DNA from: a bacterium
GTDB taxonomy: Bacteria > Bdellovibrionota_C > UBA2361 > RFPC01
Assembly: GCA_030431715.1 (NCBI GenBank)
Contig: JAUIIO010000016.1
Coordinates: 34,612-98,611, forward strand
Direction: 5' to 3'
Length of the DNA: 64,000 nucleotides
Shown here: piece by piece, positions 15,916 to 23,492 of the stretch
Layout of the letters: every line of letters begins with the position of its first letter
How positions within the stretch are numbered: the first letter of the stretch is position 1
Position numbers and translations under genes: made by a program
The notes under the pieces: model-generated
Databases searched by the model: none
What the model saw: the letters and a program-made list of their open reading frames with translations, nothing else
Told to the model about the DNA's origin: nothing

Positions 15916-18006
15916 TTAGAGTTGGTCTGGATTACTAGCAATCGGTGACGGCAGAGCAAGGCTTAGGGTATGACCGAGCAATATATTTTCCCATGTCTCC
16001 CACCGCTTTCGACCACGTTTCTTCTTCTTTAAACAAAAGATTACAGCCATCTCACCCTGTGGGCAAAAAGCAGAGATAAACTCCTGCGTACGGTGATGAA
16101 ACGATTCAAACAACTGAGCATATATCATTGCCCGACTCAGCACAGAAGTATGTCTTGGACATAGGAGATCCGATTTTGAGGAGCTATCACCTCTTGCGTA
16201 CGAAGAAACCTCATAGATATCGCCGTCAGGGAACATCGCTTTAAAGATCTTTTTTAGATCTTCACTTGAATCAGCGATATTCGCTGGAGTACACCTTGTC
16301 GCTAGAAAAGACGCGAGAAATCCTTCTGGCACAACTCTATGACGGTCTAACTGCTTGAGATTTTCCATTCCTTCGCCAGGAAGCATAATAGTTTCTGGCG
16401 CTTTCAAAAATCCATAAGAATGTCTCTGTAGGGTTTCAAGAACAAATTCCTCTTCAGCTCTTGAAAGAAGGATCAGAATAGAATTCCTTCTGAAGCACGT
16501 CGCTGAAATTCCACGGCTCTCCAATCTCGTGAGCAGTTTTGGCATTTGGTTGGTAAAGGAGTTTGGTGCTTTATTTTCAACTCGGTAATGAAGCACTAGT
16601 GCATCCTCTTTAGCTGTCAGAGCCGAGGAGAGCCAGTGAGGATATGGTAGCGTCTTAAGAGTCTCACTCGCCACGGTTTTTCTTCCTGCAGTTATCCGAA
16701 AAGAAAGCCACGTAAAAACAAAACACCCGCTTAGCAAAAGGACCGGGTGAAATCCACCTAACTCGAGTTCAGGTACCAGCACGCAAAGGATCATAAGAAC
16801 AATACTTGAAGATATGACCAGCACATGCATGTGACTGCAGAAGAATTTCATCTGCAAATATGAAAAAAGACTGTGAACAACAAAAAAGACATAGAGAAAG
16901 AGAAGAAACTGTGGCTCCGGAGAATGTGTAAAGAGTAAACACACAGATGCTACCGTAGCAAAGAAAAGAGCAAGACATATCGCAAGATTTCCGATCTGTT
17001 TCTCTGCGTGCTCTTTGTATATTTTATAAAGATTGAGATCTACTTTCTTGAGATCGAAGTAGAAAAGTCGAATCCAACTATGAGACGCTCGAATAAGAGG
17101 AGAGATGAGAAAAAAGAGCATAAAGAGCGAATGATAAAGCTCTACTCTGGAAGCCGCTATAAAGAAGCTAAAAACAATAAGGGTATCCGTACTCATCATA
17201 CCCGCTGAGAAGAACTGGATAAAAAAGTCTCTATCAAGAACTCTCGCAAGATTCCTCAAACGACTTCGAGGAGACCTCCAGAGAATCACGGAGGGGAACT
17301 TCCACTTGAGCCCTTGATAGGTATATCGAATGTATTTGAAACGGATAAACGCTTGAACAAATGTCACCAAAACATGCGAAACAACCATCCCCCATATCCC
17401 GACCACATACCAAGAAGCAAGGAAAAGCAGTAGGCCTACAAACTCAACAGTTGCAAGCGCACCAATTGGAAAGTAAGTGCGTTTGATAGCATACGTTGGC
17501 GCCTGAAGAGTTGAGAGATACATTCCACATGCTACTCGAACCCCATACATCAAAAGTACCGCAGAGATAAAAGTGCGACGCTCTGTGAAAAAATAGCTTA
17601 GCGAGAGAATAAACGTAACAATTAATAAGAGTGAAATAATGCACTCTGCCGCAAGATGCCATCTCTGGACTATCCGCGGAGCCCGGTAGAGCAGCCCATG
17701 AAATCGGAGCTGCCTGATAGCATCACGGAGCCTTTCTAAACCGCCCCACCATCCACTTTGAATAAGGTAGAGCGCTGAGAGAATAAGTGCAATGCTACGG
17801 AAACTGTGATCTTCAACTACCCAGTAGAGAAAAAAGAACTCCGTAAGATGCACAAGAAGCTGAACTCCCTGTAGAAGGAAGAAGTACTTGAGCCTGTACC
17901 AAGAATACTGAAGAAATTTTCCAGAGAAGAGAGCGTCTTCAAATGAAGCACGACTTTGAAAATCTTCTGCCTCAGAGCGTAACCACTCAGAACATACTGA
18001 TCTCAT
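15916..18006 (-). CDS. Polytopic flippase-like membrane protein with C-terminal soluble domain, RT-operon
   Basis: A 696-aa protein in two parts. Residues about 40-440 contain roughly twelve hydrophobic segments in the spacing seen in polysaccharide-flippase/MATE-type (MVF) transporters, with short charged loops and basic loops such as RFKYIRYTYQGLKWKF. Residues about 450-696 are soluble; the segment 468-515 has the alternating strand-helix-hairpin look of a degenerate nucleotidyl-cyclase (GGDEF-like) palm, but has no GGDEF motif. That second assignment is a guess. It overlaps the upstream reverse-transcriptase gene by 4 bp and ends 2 bp before the lipoprotein gene, showing strict operon organisation. 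Confidence 0.75.
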   Translation of the reverse strand: MRSVCSEWLRSEAEDFQSRASFEDALFSGKFLQYSWYRLKYFFLLQGVQLLVHLTEFFFLYWVVEDHSFRSIALILSALYLIQSGWWGGLERLRDAIRQLRFHGLLYRAPRIVQRWHLAAECIISLLLIVTFILSLSYFFTERRTFISAVLLMYGVRVACGMYLSTLQAPTYAIKRTYFPIGALATVEFVGLLLFLASWYVVGIWGMVVSHVLVTFVQAFIRFKYIRYTYQGLKWKFPSVILWRSPRSRLRNLARVLDRDFFIQFFSAGMMSTDTLIVFSFFIAASRVELYHSLFMLFFLISPLIRASHSWIRLFYFDLKKVDLNLYKIYKEHAEKQIGNLAICLALFFATVASVCLLFTHSPEPQFLLFLYVFFVVHSLFSYLQMKFFCSHMHVLVISSSIVLMILCVLVPELELGGFHPVLLLSGCFVFTWLSFRITAGRKTVASETLKTLPYPHWLSSALTAKEDALVLHYRVENKAPNSFTNQMPKLLTRLESRGISATCFRRNSILILLSRAEEEFVLETLQRHSYGFLKAPETIMLPGEGMENLKQLDRHRVVPEGFLASFLATRCTPANIADSSEDLKKIFKAMFPDGDIYEVSSYARGDSSSKSDLLCPRHTSVLSRAMIYAQLFESFHHRTQEFISAFCPQGEMAVIFCLKKKKRGRKRWETWENILLGHTLSLALPSPIASNPDQL

Positions 18007-19358
18007 GAGCGTCCCCCACTATATATATTTCGGGCAGCACATAAAGACTCGAGTCCAAATTCGTTACGTAAGGCATCATATGAAATGACATCAAATGCTC
18101 GTTTTCCCCTTCTGCCACTAAGAGTCTCTGCCGCGATCTTAGCAACCTCAAAATCAAAATCCCTTAAAAACCTCCTGTCGCTTATACACCTCTGCAAAAG
18201 ATCTGCACTATAGGTAGAATGAGGAATATGTGTATCAAAGATGTCGTTGGCAAGCACGCACAGCTTGCGAGCACGTTCTCTTTGCGGTAGATCTTTGTGA
18301 ATCTGATTGTGATTCTTCATCCTCATTCGCAGCTCATCCAAAGCATGCTTCGCAGTCCCCTTTTTAAGAGCCACTGTTCCATCAAAATTTATTCTCATTC
18401 CAAGAAAGGTAATTGAATGCGCTCCCCTTACGATAGAATCCGAAGACTCTCTCCTACCTGCTCCATTAAAATAACACAGGCTATGTTTCTTCTTACTTAA
18501 TTCGAGCCTGCGTTTTGAAAGCTCTTCTGAAAGCCTGCGCTCAAACTCTTCAACAACGCCTAATGATTGGTGAGCATAGAGAATATCATCGCCATATCGT
18601 GCATAAAACGCATCTTGATTAAGCCGATGGAATATATGATCGAGATCCTGTAAGTAGAGGTTAAAAACTATGGTAGAGATAGGTGAGCCGAAGGGTATAC
18701 CCATAATTGGGACATAACGACTTCCATCTTCTGAAAGTATCTCTGGCCTAATCGCCTGACGAAGAAGTTTATGTATCTTTGGCTGAAACTCTCCTGCTCG
18801 TTCTGTAAGCAAAGAGAGTTGCTCCCAGAGAAGTGAGTCATTATCAACAGGAATAGTCTCTGTATAGCGCCTTACATCCGTACGCAACACATAGAGTCCA
18901 CGCTCTTGCGGGGTAATAATCTCTCTTCGATGAACTCTCACATAATTGGTGAAATTTTTAACAGCTGTCGACCAGTTGCGATCTTTTCGGTAAGAGTACA
19001 GGTGCGGTGAGAGCTTCGGTCCCATCTCTTGTAAAAGTACCCTAGCAAGGACACCGTGTACGATACGGTCCACAATCGGGAATTGGTAGATTGTACGTTT
19101 TTTTTTGCGCACTCGAACATCTGCAAGGTTCGCTAAGCCTGGCGAATACGAACCATCTCTAAGACTCTTTCTCAGCAACTTCGCAAATGTCCCTCTTTTT
19201 AATGAGATGGTCGTAAACGAGCTTTCTGCATCCTGCTCATGGGGTGAACTCGCAGCAGATCTTTTGGCCTGAAGTGATTCGATCTCTTGATAATAGAGCT
19301 CGTTCGATAAGAAGAGAGATTCAAAGGGATTTTTATTCTTATTGTAGAAACGAAACAT
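18003..19358 (-). CDS. Reverse transcriptase, non-retron and apparently not DGR or group II intron
   Basis: A 451-aa RNA-directed polymerase. In order: a fingers motif RKKKRTIYQFPIVDRIVHG (85-103); SPHLYSYRKDRN (117-128); motif A RTDVRRYTETI with catalytic Asp161; motif B MGIPFGSPIST (219-229), lacking the SP or SQ endings of motif B in group II intron/retron and DGR enzymes; motif C YARYGDDILYAH with Asp257-Asp258; motif E FLGMRINFDG (318-327). There is no maturase X, HNH endonuclease or retron VTG motif. The C-terminal 110 residues are a helical thumb-like region. It is first in an operon with a 12-TM protein and a lipoprotein. It probably belongs to the 'unknown group'/defence-type RTs; its function is not known. 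Confidence 0.93.
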   Translation of the reverse strand: MFRFYNKNKNPFESLFLSNELYYQEIESLQAKRSAASSPHEQDAESSFTTISLKRGTFAKLLRKSLRDGSYSPGLANLADVRVRKKKRTIYQFPIVDRIVHGVLARVLLQEMGPKLSPHLYSYRKDRNWSTAVKNFTNYVRVHRREIITPQERGLYVLRTDVRRYTETIPVDNDSLLWEQLSLLTERAGEFQPKIHKLLRQAIRPEILSEDGSRYVPIMGIPFGSPISTIVFNLYLQDLDHIFHRLNQDAFYARYGDDILYAHQSLGVVEEFERRLSEELSKRRLELSKKKHSLCYFNGAGRRESSDSIVRGAHSITFLGMRINFDGTVALKKGTAKHALDELRMRMKNHNQIHKDLPQRERARKLCVLANDIFDTHIPHSTYSADLLQRCISDRRFLRDFDFEVAKIAAETLSGRRGKRAFDVISYDALRNEFGLESLCAARNIYSGGRS

Positions 19359-19656
19359 GCTCTGGCCTAAAATAGTTAGCTCTATTAGTTAGATACAGGC
19401 AATACCGCTTTAGAATCTTAAATATTTGCTCTTTCTTAGAAACTCTACAAACCCCTCACACATCTTAATACATTATGGGGGATCTTCTGGTGAGAGGACT
19501 TCCCTCCGAAGCGATGACAACTCTCTGACCGGGTATATACTCGTATATACCCTTGAGTGACACTCACGAGCGTTTTGAATAAGGCTGCGGCCATTCATGC
19601 TCTAAATCAGCATCATAAGACGATGCAGACAAACCGAATTTATCAGTTCTAACTAC
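19359..19656. other. Structured non-coding region upstream of the reverse transcriptase
   Basis: No reading frame here looks coding. It contains a perfect 9-bp hairpin with a 4-nt loop (19531-19552), an adjacent 5-bp hairpin (19555-19565), and smaller stem-loops around 19595-19625. For an RT operon reading leftwards from 19358, this is the place for a promoter, an operator (the 22-nt palindrome) or a non-coding template RNA. The sequence does not distinguish these. Confidence 0.5.
19531..19552. promoter_or_regulatory. Perfect 22-nt palindrome (operator or hairpin)
   Basis: GGGTATATA and TATATACCC flank the 4-nt loop CTCG. The palindrome is perfect, lies about 175 bp upstream of the reverse-transcriptase start codon, and is followed by a second small palindrome at 19555-19565. 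The AT-rich core and symmetry suit either a repressor operator or an RNA hairpin. Confidence 0.5.
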
Positions 19657-19947
19657 TCAGAGATTTTCTTCACTCGGAGGAGCAGTCTCTTTCTCCTTTA
19701 TTTCCCCGGTAATAGACTCAAATGAAGCGGGGACACGCCAGTCGTGCTTCCCGCTTTTATACATAAGCAAATCGTTATAGAGTGAATGTAAATTATACTG
19801 GAGGACATTGAAAATGCCCGGAAGTCCCCCGGAGGGACAACAAATACTGCCCGCAAAAAAACTGCAAAAGCGACCAGCTTTTTCCGGGAGAAGTGGTTCT
19901 GAATCGGTTGATTTCCAGCAAGCTACGCCAGCATTAAAACCGGGCAT
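19657..19947 (-). CDS. Possible small cysteine-containing protein with MPGFNAG N-terminus
   Basis: A 96-codon frame from the ATG at 19947 (an ATG at 19953 adds two residues). The N-terminus MPGFNAGVACWKSTDSEPLL resembles the small, widely scattered environmental proteins starting MPGFTAEASL and ending in a cysteine cluster; here FCSFFAGSICCPSG follows. That resemblance is from memory and the function of those proteins is unknown. The first half lies inside an inverted-repeat element, so the resemblance could be coincidental. It reads toward the reverse transcriptase, about 300 bp away. Confidence 0.4.
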   Translation of the reverse strand: MPGFNAGVACWKSTDSEPLLPEKAGRFCSFFAGSICCPSGGLPGIFNVLQYNLHSLYNDLLMYKSGKHDWRVPASFESITGEIKEKETAPPSEENL

Positions 19948-19967
19948 TTTCATTGGCGGGCAGTATA
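19794..19967. repeat. 174-bp element with 28-bp inverted arms and a third internal copy
   Basis: The left arm 19794-19821 and right arm 19940-19967 are inverted copies: the outer TATACTG matches exactly, a 5-nt spacer differs, and the inner 16 nt match at 15 positions. An 11-nt internal segment (19844-19854) is also the reverse complement of 19956-19966. Each arm starts with a -10-like TATACT, so the element could hold two face-to-face promoters, form crossing RNA helices, or be a small inverted-repeat mobile element. No flanking target duplication was seen. Confidence 0.6.
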
Positions 19968-19971
19968 GATT

Positions 19972-20460
19972 ATGAAAGCTCACTCTCTATTACTTACATT
20001 CTTCCTATATTTACCGCCTCTTTACGCGCTAGATACCATTTCAAACATTCCAGATGACTGCACAAGCAATATGGCCACTCACTCAAGGGCCGGCAGTAAG
20101 ATAGATATTGGACCAACGTGGGTATCTCCATGTCAGGATGTTTGTGATCTTGACGAGGACGGCCACGTCGTTAGCAAAAAAACGCTCTGGTTTCCAGCGA
20201 GATCATGTGACCCTGAGAAAAGGCGCATCGTCGCCAATGTCTGTGTCCCAGCCCTTAACAAGCGTGGCTGTAATGAGATACAGCAGACTACTGAATCCCC
20301 TCTGAGCCATGACTGCTGGAGTAACGCCAAGAACGACGGCGAAAAGTGGGAGTGTGCTGAAAAAAGCCTGCCTGTAACGTGCAAATACAAGCTCAAAGGC
20401 AAAGAAGAGAGGTACAAGAATCTCATCAAATACGGCTACTGCGAGCCCGTCCACAAATAA
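19972..20460 (+). CDS. Small secreted cysteine-rich protein
   Basis: A 162-aa exported protein: a clear Sec signal peptide (MKAHSLLLTFFLYLPPLYA) is followed by a mature domain of about 143 residues with ten cysteines, an even number suggesting five disulphides in the periplasm or outside. A short Asp-rich loop (DLDEDGHV) lies near residue 62. I recognise no family. The ATG is 5 bp after the right arm of the inverted-repeat element, which would supply its leader. It is followed by a 74-bp palindrome. It is transcribed away from the RT operon. Confidence 0.65.
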   Translation: MKAHSLLLTFFLYLPPLYALDTISNIPDDCTSNMATHSRAGSKIDIGPTWVSPCQDVCDLDEDGHVVSKKTLWFPARSCDPEKRRIVANVCVPALNKRGCNEIQQTTESPLSHDCWSNAKNDGEKWECAEKSLPVTCKYKLKGKEERYKNLIKYGYCEPVHK

Positions 20461-20519
20461 GAAACATTCACCCCTTGGCCGCATTCGCGGAATGTAACCG
20501 GGTGTTATTAGCTTGGATT

Positions 20520-20593
20520 AAACACAGGAGCCCACGGAGGACGCGGAGCGAGCCACCTTTACTTCTCCGTGTTCTCCGTGGGCTCCTGTGTTT
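20520..20593. repeat. Large perfect-stem palindrome downstream of cysteine-rich gene
   Basis: 20-nt arms 20520-20539 and 20574-20593 are perfect reverse complements with a 34-nt loop that pairs partly with itself. The wording (CCGTGTTCTCCGTGGGCTC-like) resembles short intergenic repeats seen in many environmental bacterial genomes. It may terminate the upstream gene. Confidence 0.75.
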
Positions 20594-20703
20594 GATCCTC
20601 AATTGTTTACATAAAAAATCAAGCATTAATCCATGTAGATGAACGCTTACAAAACAACTCACCTCACCACAACGCGCTGTATTTATTCGGTTTTAATTTT
20701 CAT

Positions 20704-20736
20704 CAATATATTTACATTTATCGATATATTGTCGAT
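20704..20736. promoter_or_regulatory. Putative operator upstream of ArsR-methyltransferase/ahcY
   Basis: An imperfect palindrome with ATCGA/TCGAT arms at 20720-20736 and an overlapping inverted repeat (CAATATAT at 20704-20711 against ATATATTG at 20724-20731) lie just upstream of the regulator's start at 20747. Position and AT-rich symmetry suggest autoregulation of a SahR-like regulator; the site is a prediction. Confidence 0.4.
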
Positions 20737-20746
20737 AGTATTCTGC

Positions 20747-21670
20747 ATGGATATCGAAACGGTATTTAAGGCACTCGGCGATCAATCAAGGCTTAAACTC
20801 TATTCCTCACTCCTTCATGGGAGCTTTAACGTCCAAGAACTGACCCATATTCTTGACCTTAGGCAATCCACGGTGAGTCACCATTTAAAGATACTTGAAA
20901 AAAGCGACCTTATTCAGCACCGCAAGGAGGGCACTTGGTCCTACTATTCTCTCACTGAGCTAGAAGATGCTACGCTCATTTCCGACACTAGACTCCTATT
21001 ACAAAAACTTATGAGCAATGGGCACAACCCTCTCTCAGATGACGAGCAGCAGCGAGTAAAAGGAGCGCTCGATAGCAGGCGCGATCGCTCTCGTATGTAT
21101 TTTGACGCTAACGCTTCCAGATGGCACACACTAAGAGAAGAAGCCCCCGGATCACACTTTCCTCTCGACACCCTTCTATCTGAAATCGACAGCGAAAGAA
21201 CTTTGCTTGATCTCGGTTGCGGTTCAGGGGCATTGTTAGAGCGACTCTTACCGAGAGCCGGTAAAACCTTTGCGGTAGATTACTCTGATGCCATGCTAGA
21301 CGCAGCCAGAGAGAACCTTGGCACAAGAGCCAAAGAGATTGATTTTCGACTCGGTTACCTTGAACATCTCCCTTTTGGTGATGGGACTGTAGAGGTGGCC
21401 ACAGGTTTTATGGTGTTTCATCACCTTGCTGAACCACGTTCAGCTCTCAGTGATATTCACCGGGTTTTGACTCCAGGTGGAAAACTCATAATCGGAGATC
21501 TCCTGCCGCATACAAAAGAGTTTATGCGAGACAGGTTTGCCGATCTCTGGTTAGGCTTTCCGCTTGAAGAGTTCCAAAGTTGGGTCGGGCAGGCAGGATT
21601 TTCTCAGATTGAGACTGCTCCTATTGGCCCCGAAAAAGATGTTTTTTTGTTAACTGCATATAAACCATAA
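20747..21670 (+). CDS. ArsR-family regulator fused to a SAM-dependent methyltransferase domain (SahR-like)
   Basis: A 307-aa two-domain protein. Residues 1-90 are an ArsR-type winged helix (LGDQSRLKLYSSLLHGSFNV, recognition helix LRQSTVSHHLKILEKSDLI, wing HRKEGTWSYYSL). Residues 130-307 are a class I methyltransferase with motif I LLDLGCGSGALLE and acidic VDYSDAML. Such fusions sit next to ahcY in many proteobacteria, where SahR-type regulators respond to S-adenosylhomocysteine, so the methyltransferase fold may serve as a ligand sensor. I start at ATG 20747; the open frame upstream to 20639 adds hydrophobic, unrelated residues. ahcY follows after 12 bp. Confidence 0.85.
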   Translation: MDIETVFKALGDQSRLKLYSSLLHGSFNVQELTHILDLRQSTVSHHLKILEKSDLIQHRKEGTWSYYSLTELEDATLISDTRLLLQKLMSNGHNPLSDDEQQRVKGALDSRRDRSRMYFDANASRWHTLREEAPGSHFPLDTLLSEIDSERTLLDLGCGSGALLERLLPRAGKTFAVDYSDAMLDAARENLGTRAKEIDFRLGYLEHLPFGDGTVEVATGFMVFHHLAEPRSALSDIHRVLTPGGKLIIGDLLPHTKEFMRDRFADLWLGFPLEEFQSWVGQAGFSQIETAPIGPEKDVFLLTAYKP

Positions 21671-21682
21671 AGGATAAGCACA

Positions 21683-23008
21683 ATGACAGCACTAAAAAGT
21701 GTAAAACCAGGTGACTTTGCTGATTACAAAGTTGCCGACATAAACCTCGCAGAATGGGGAAGAAAAGAGATAGAGATCGCTGAGAAGGAAATGCCAGGAC
21801 TTATGGCTATCCGTGAAGAATACGGCGCTAGCAAACCACTCAGTGGTGCCAGAATCGCCGGCTGTCTTCATATGACGATTCAGACTGCCGTACTTATCGA
21901 AACGCTCACTGAACTCGGCGCTGAAGTTCGATGGTCAAGCTGCAATATCTTCTCAACCCAAGACCATGCCGCCGCGGCTATCGCTGCTGCTGGAATTCCA
22001 GTGTTTGCATGGAAGGGAGAAACCGAGGAAGAATATGACTGGTGTATCGAACAGACTCTTTCATTTGATGGCAAAGGCCCTAACATGCTTCTGGACGATG
22101 GTGGTGACCTCACTGTTATTGTACACGAAAAGCATCCTGAGCTTCTCGGTGAGATTGAAGGCGTTTCTGAAGAAACAACTACTGGCGTTGCCAGACTCTA
22201 TAAAATGTTTGAGACAGGCACACTTAAAATGCCAGCATTTAACGTTAATGACTCCGTAACAAAGTCCAAGTTTGATAACCTGTACGGCTGCCGCGAGTCT
22301 CTCGCAGATGGTATTAAACGTGCCACTGATGTGATGCTTGCTGGGAAAGTTGTTTGCGTTGCTGGTTTTGGCGGCGTTGGTAAAGGATGTGCGGATTCAA
22401 TGAAGGGATACGGCGCACGTGTTCTCGTTACCGAAATTGATCCTATCAATGCTCTTCAAGCAGCTATGGAAGGATACGAAGTAGTGACTATGGAAGACGC
22501 TGCTCCTGAAGCTGACATCTTTGTTACCGCTACAGGAAACTATAACGTAATCCACGGCGCACACATGGAAGTCATGAAGGACGATGCCATACTTTGTAAC
22601 ATCGGTCACTTTGACAATGAAATTGACATGGCTTGGCTTGAAGGTCGTGATGACATCAAAGAAGTAAACATCAAGCCACAAGTTGATAAATTTGTATTCC
22701 CTGACGGAAAAGCAATTATCGTACTTGCCCGTGGAAGACTGGTAAACCTTGGATGTGCTACCGGCCACCCAAGCTTTGTTATGTCAGCTTCTTTCACAAA
22801 CCAAGTGATGGCGCAGATTGAACTCTTTAAGAACAAAGGGAAATACCCTGTGGGAGTCCACATGCTTCCTAAAATTCTTGATGAGAAAGTTGCCAGACTT
22901 CATCTCAAAAAACTCGGTGTAAATCTCACTGAGATGAGCAAAGATCAGGCTGATTATATTGGCGTTCCCGTAGAAGGCCCTTATAAGCCTGAGCATTACA
23001 GGTACTAA
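21683..23008 (+). CDS. ahcY: Adenosylhomocysteinase
   Basis: Hydrolyses S-adenosylhomocysteine to adenosine and homocysteine, removing the inhibitor of methyltransferases. 441 aa, NAD-dependent. Typical blocks: [53 protein letters not shown], the NAD-binding [18 protein letters not shown] (the usual GYGDVGKG varied to GFGGVGKG), [11 protein letters not shown] and the conserved tail YKPEHYRY. Translated just after the ArsR-methyltransferase gene, consistent with joint control by it. A strong hairpin follows the stop codon. Confidence 0.97.
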   Translation: MTALKSVKPGDFADYKVADINLAEWGRKEIEIAEKEMPGLMAIREEYGASKPLSGARIAGCLHMTIQTAVLIETLTELGAEVRWSSCNIFSTQDHAAAAIAAAGIPVFAWKGETEEEYDWCIEQTLSFDGKGPNMLLDDGGDLTVIVHEKHPELLGEIEGVSEETTTGVARLYKMFETGTLKMPAFNVNDSVTKSKFDNLYGCRESLADGIKRATDVMLAGKVVCVAGFGGVGKGCADSMKGYGARVLVTEIDPINALQAAMEGYEVVTMEDAAPEADIFVTATGNYNVIHGAHMEVMKDDAILCNIGHFDNEIDMAWLEGRDDIKEVNIKPQVDKFVFPDGKAIIVLARGRLVNLGCATGHPSFVMSASFTNQVMAQIELFKNKGKYPVGVHMLPKILDEKVARLHLKKLGVNLTEMSKDQADYIGVPVEGPYKPEHYRY

Positions 23009-23016
23009 GCCTGCCT

Positions 23017-23040
23017 AGGGGGCTTTTTACAAAGCCCCCT
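23017..23040. terminator. Hairpin downstream of ahcY
   Basis: A perfect 10-bp stem (AGGGGGCTTT with AAAGCCCCCT) with a 4-nt loop starts 9 bp after the ahcY stop. There is no long T-tract, so it is either a weak intrinsic terminator or an mRNA-stabilising hairpin. It could serve either strand, because the next gene is convergent. Confidence 0.6.
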
Positions 23041-23061
23041 CTCGCTCCTCCCCTTCCTCCT

Positions 23062-23189
23062 ACTCTTCCTCTTGCACTTGCACTCCCTCCTCCTCCCTCA
23101 ACAAACAACTGGGCTAAGACAGGGACAGAGACTGGACGGAGTCACGGTCAGAGTTTTCCTACCAGTAGTGCAAGATTAAGAGGAAGAGT
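23062..23189. repeat. Long-armed imperfect palindrome of pyrimidine hexamers
   Basis: 23-nt arms 23062-23084 and 23167-23189 match as inverted repeats at 20 positions, with an 82-nt loop. The left side (23041-23100) is a run of CTCCTC/CTCTTC/CACTTG-like hexamers, similar in wording to the spacer at 7337-7390. It lies between the convergent ahcY and the 85-aa protein gene. Confidence 0.65.
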
Positions 23190-23234
23190 TTGCTTTAGGG
23201 AGCACTAGGGCAAGTCGAAAATTACATACTCCCA

Positions 23235-23492
23235 TTAGATATCTTTTCTAACTGCCTCAATCATATAAGCCTTAGCAGTAAAATCGAAATCAAGAACCTT
23301 CCCAATAAGCTCCTGCACGTACGCAATATCCTCAGGCCCAACTGGATAGGCACCGTGCATCTCAGGATCTGTATCTGGAACATCAAAAGCCTCTTTCAGA
23401 TCGGCTAGGGTAATATCCTTTATCTCAAAAAGGTCTTCAACTTCCTCGGAAGCACCATCATAAACCACTAAAAATCTTCCAATATCAGCCAT
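23235..23492 (-). CDS. Hypothetical acidic protein, 85 aa
   Basis: A small acidic soluble protein without cysteines, signal peptide or membrane segment, which I do not recognise. The start overlaps the end of the truncated-haemoglobin gene by 8 bp, so it is part of the CBS-globin transcript. The tight coupling and even composition support that it is expressed. A role alongside the globin is only an inference from position. Confidence 0.6.
   Translation of the reverse strand: MADIGRFLVVYDGASEEVEDLFEIKDITLADLKEAFDVPDTDPEMHGAYPVGPEDIAYVQELIGKVLDFDFTAKAYMIEAVRKDI

Noticed and set aside
14321..19358. Diversity-generating retroelement
   Set aside because: No near-identical template/variable repeat pair was seen, motif B lacks the DGR-type SQ ending, and no lectin-like variable C-terminus is evident. 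A full repeat search was not possible by eye.
18003..19358. Group II intron maturase
   Set aside because: No maturase X or endonuclease domain, and no intron domain V/VI structure was seen next to it.
18003..19656. Retron
   Set aside because: The RT lacks the VTG and NAxxH-type retron marks, and no paired msr/msd inverted repeats could be recognised upstream.
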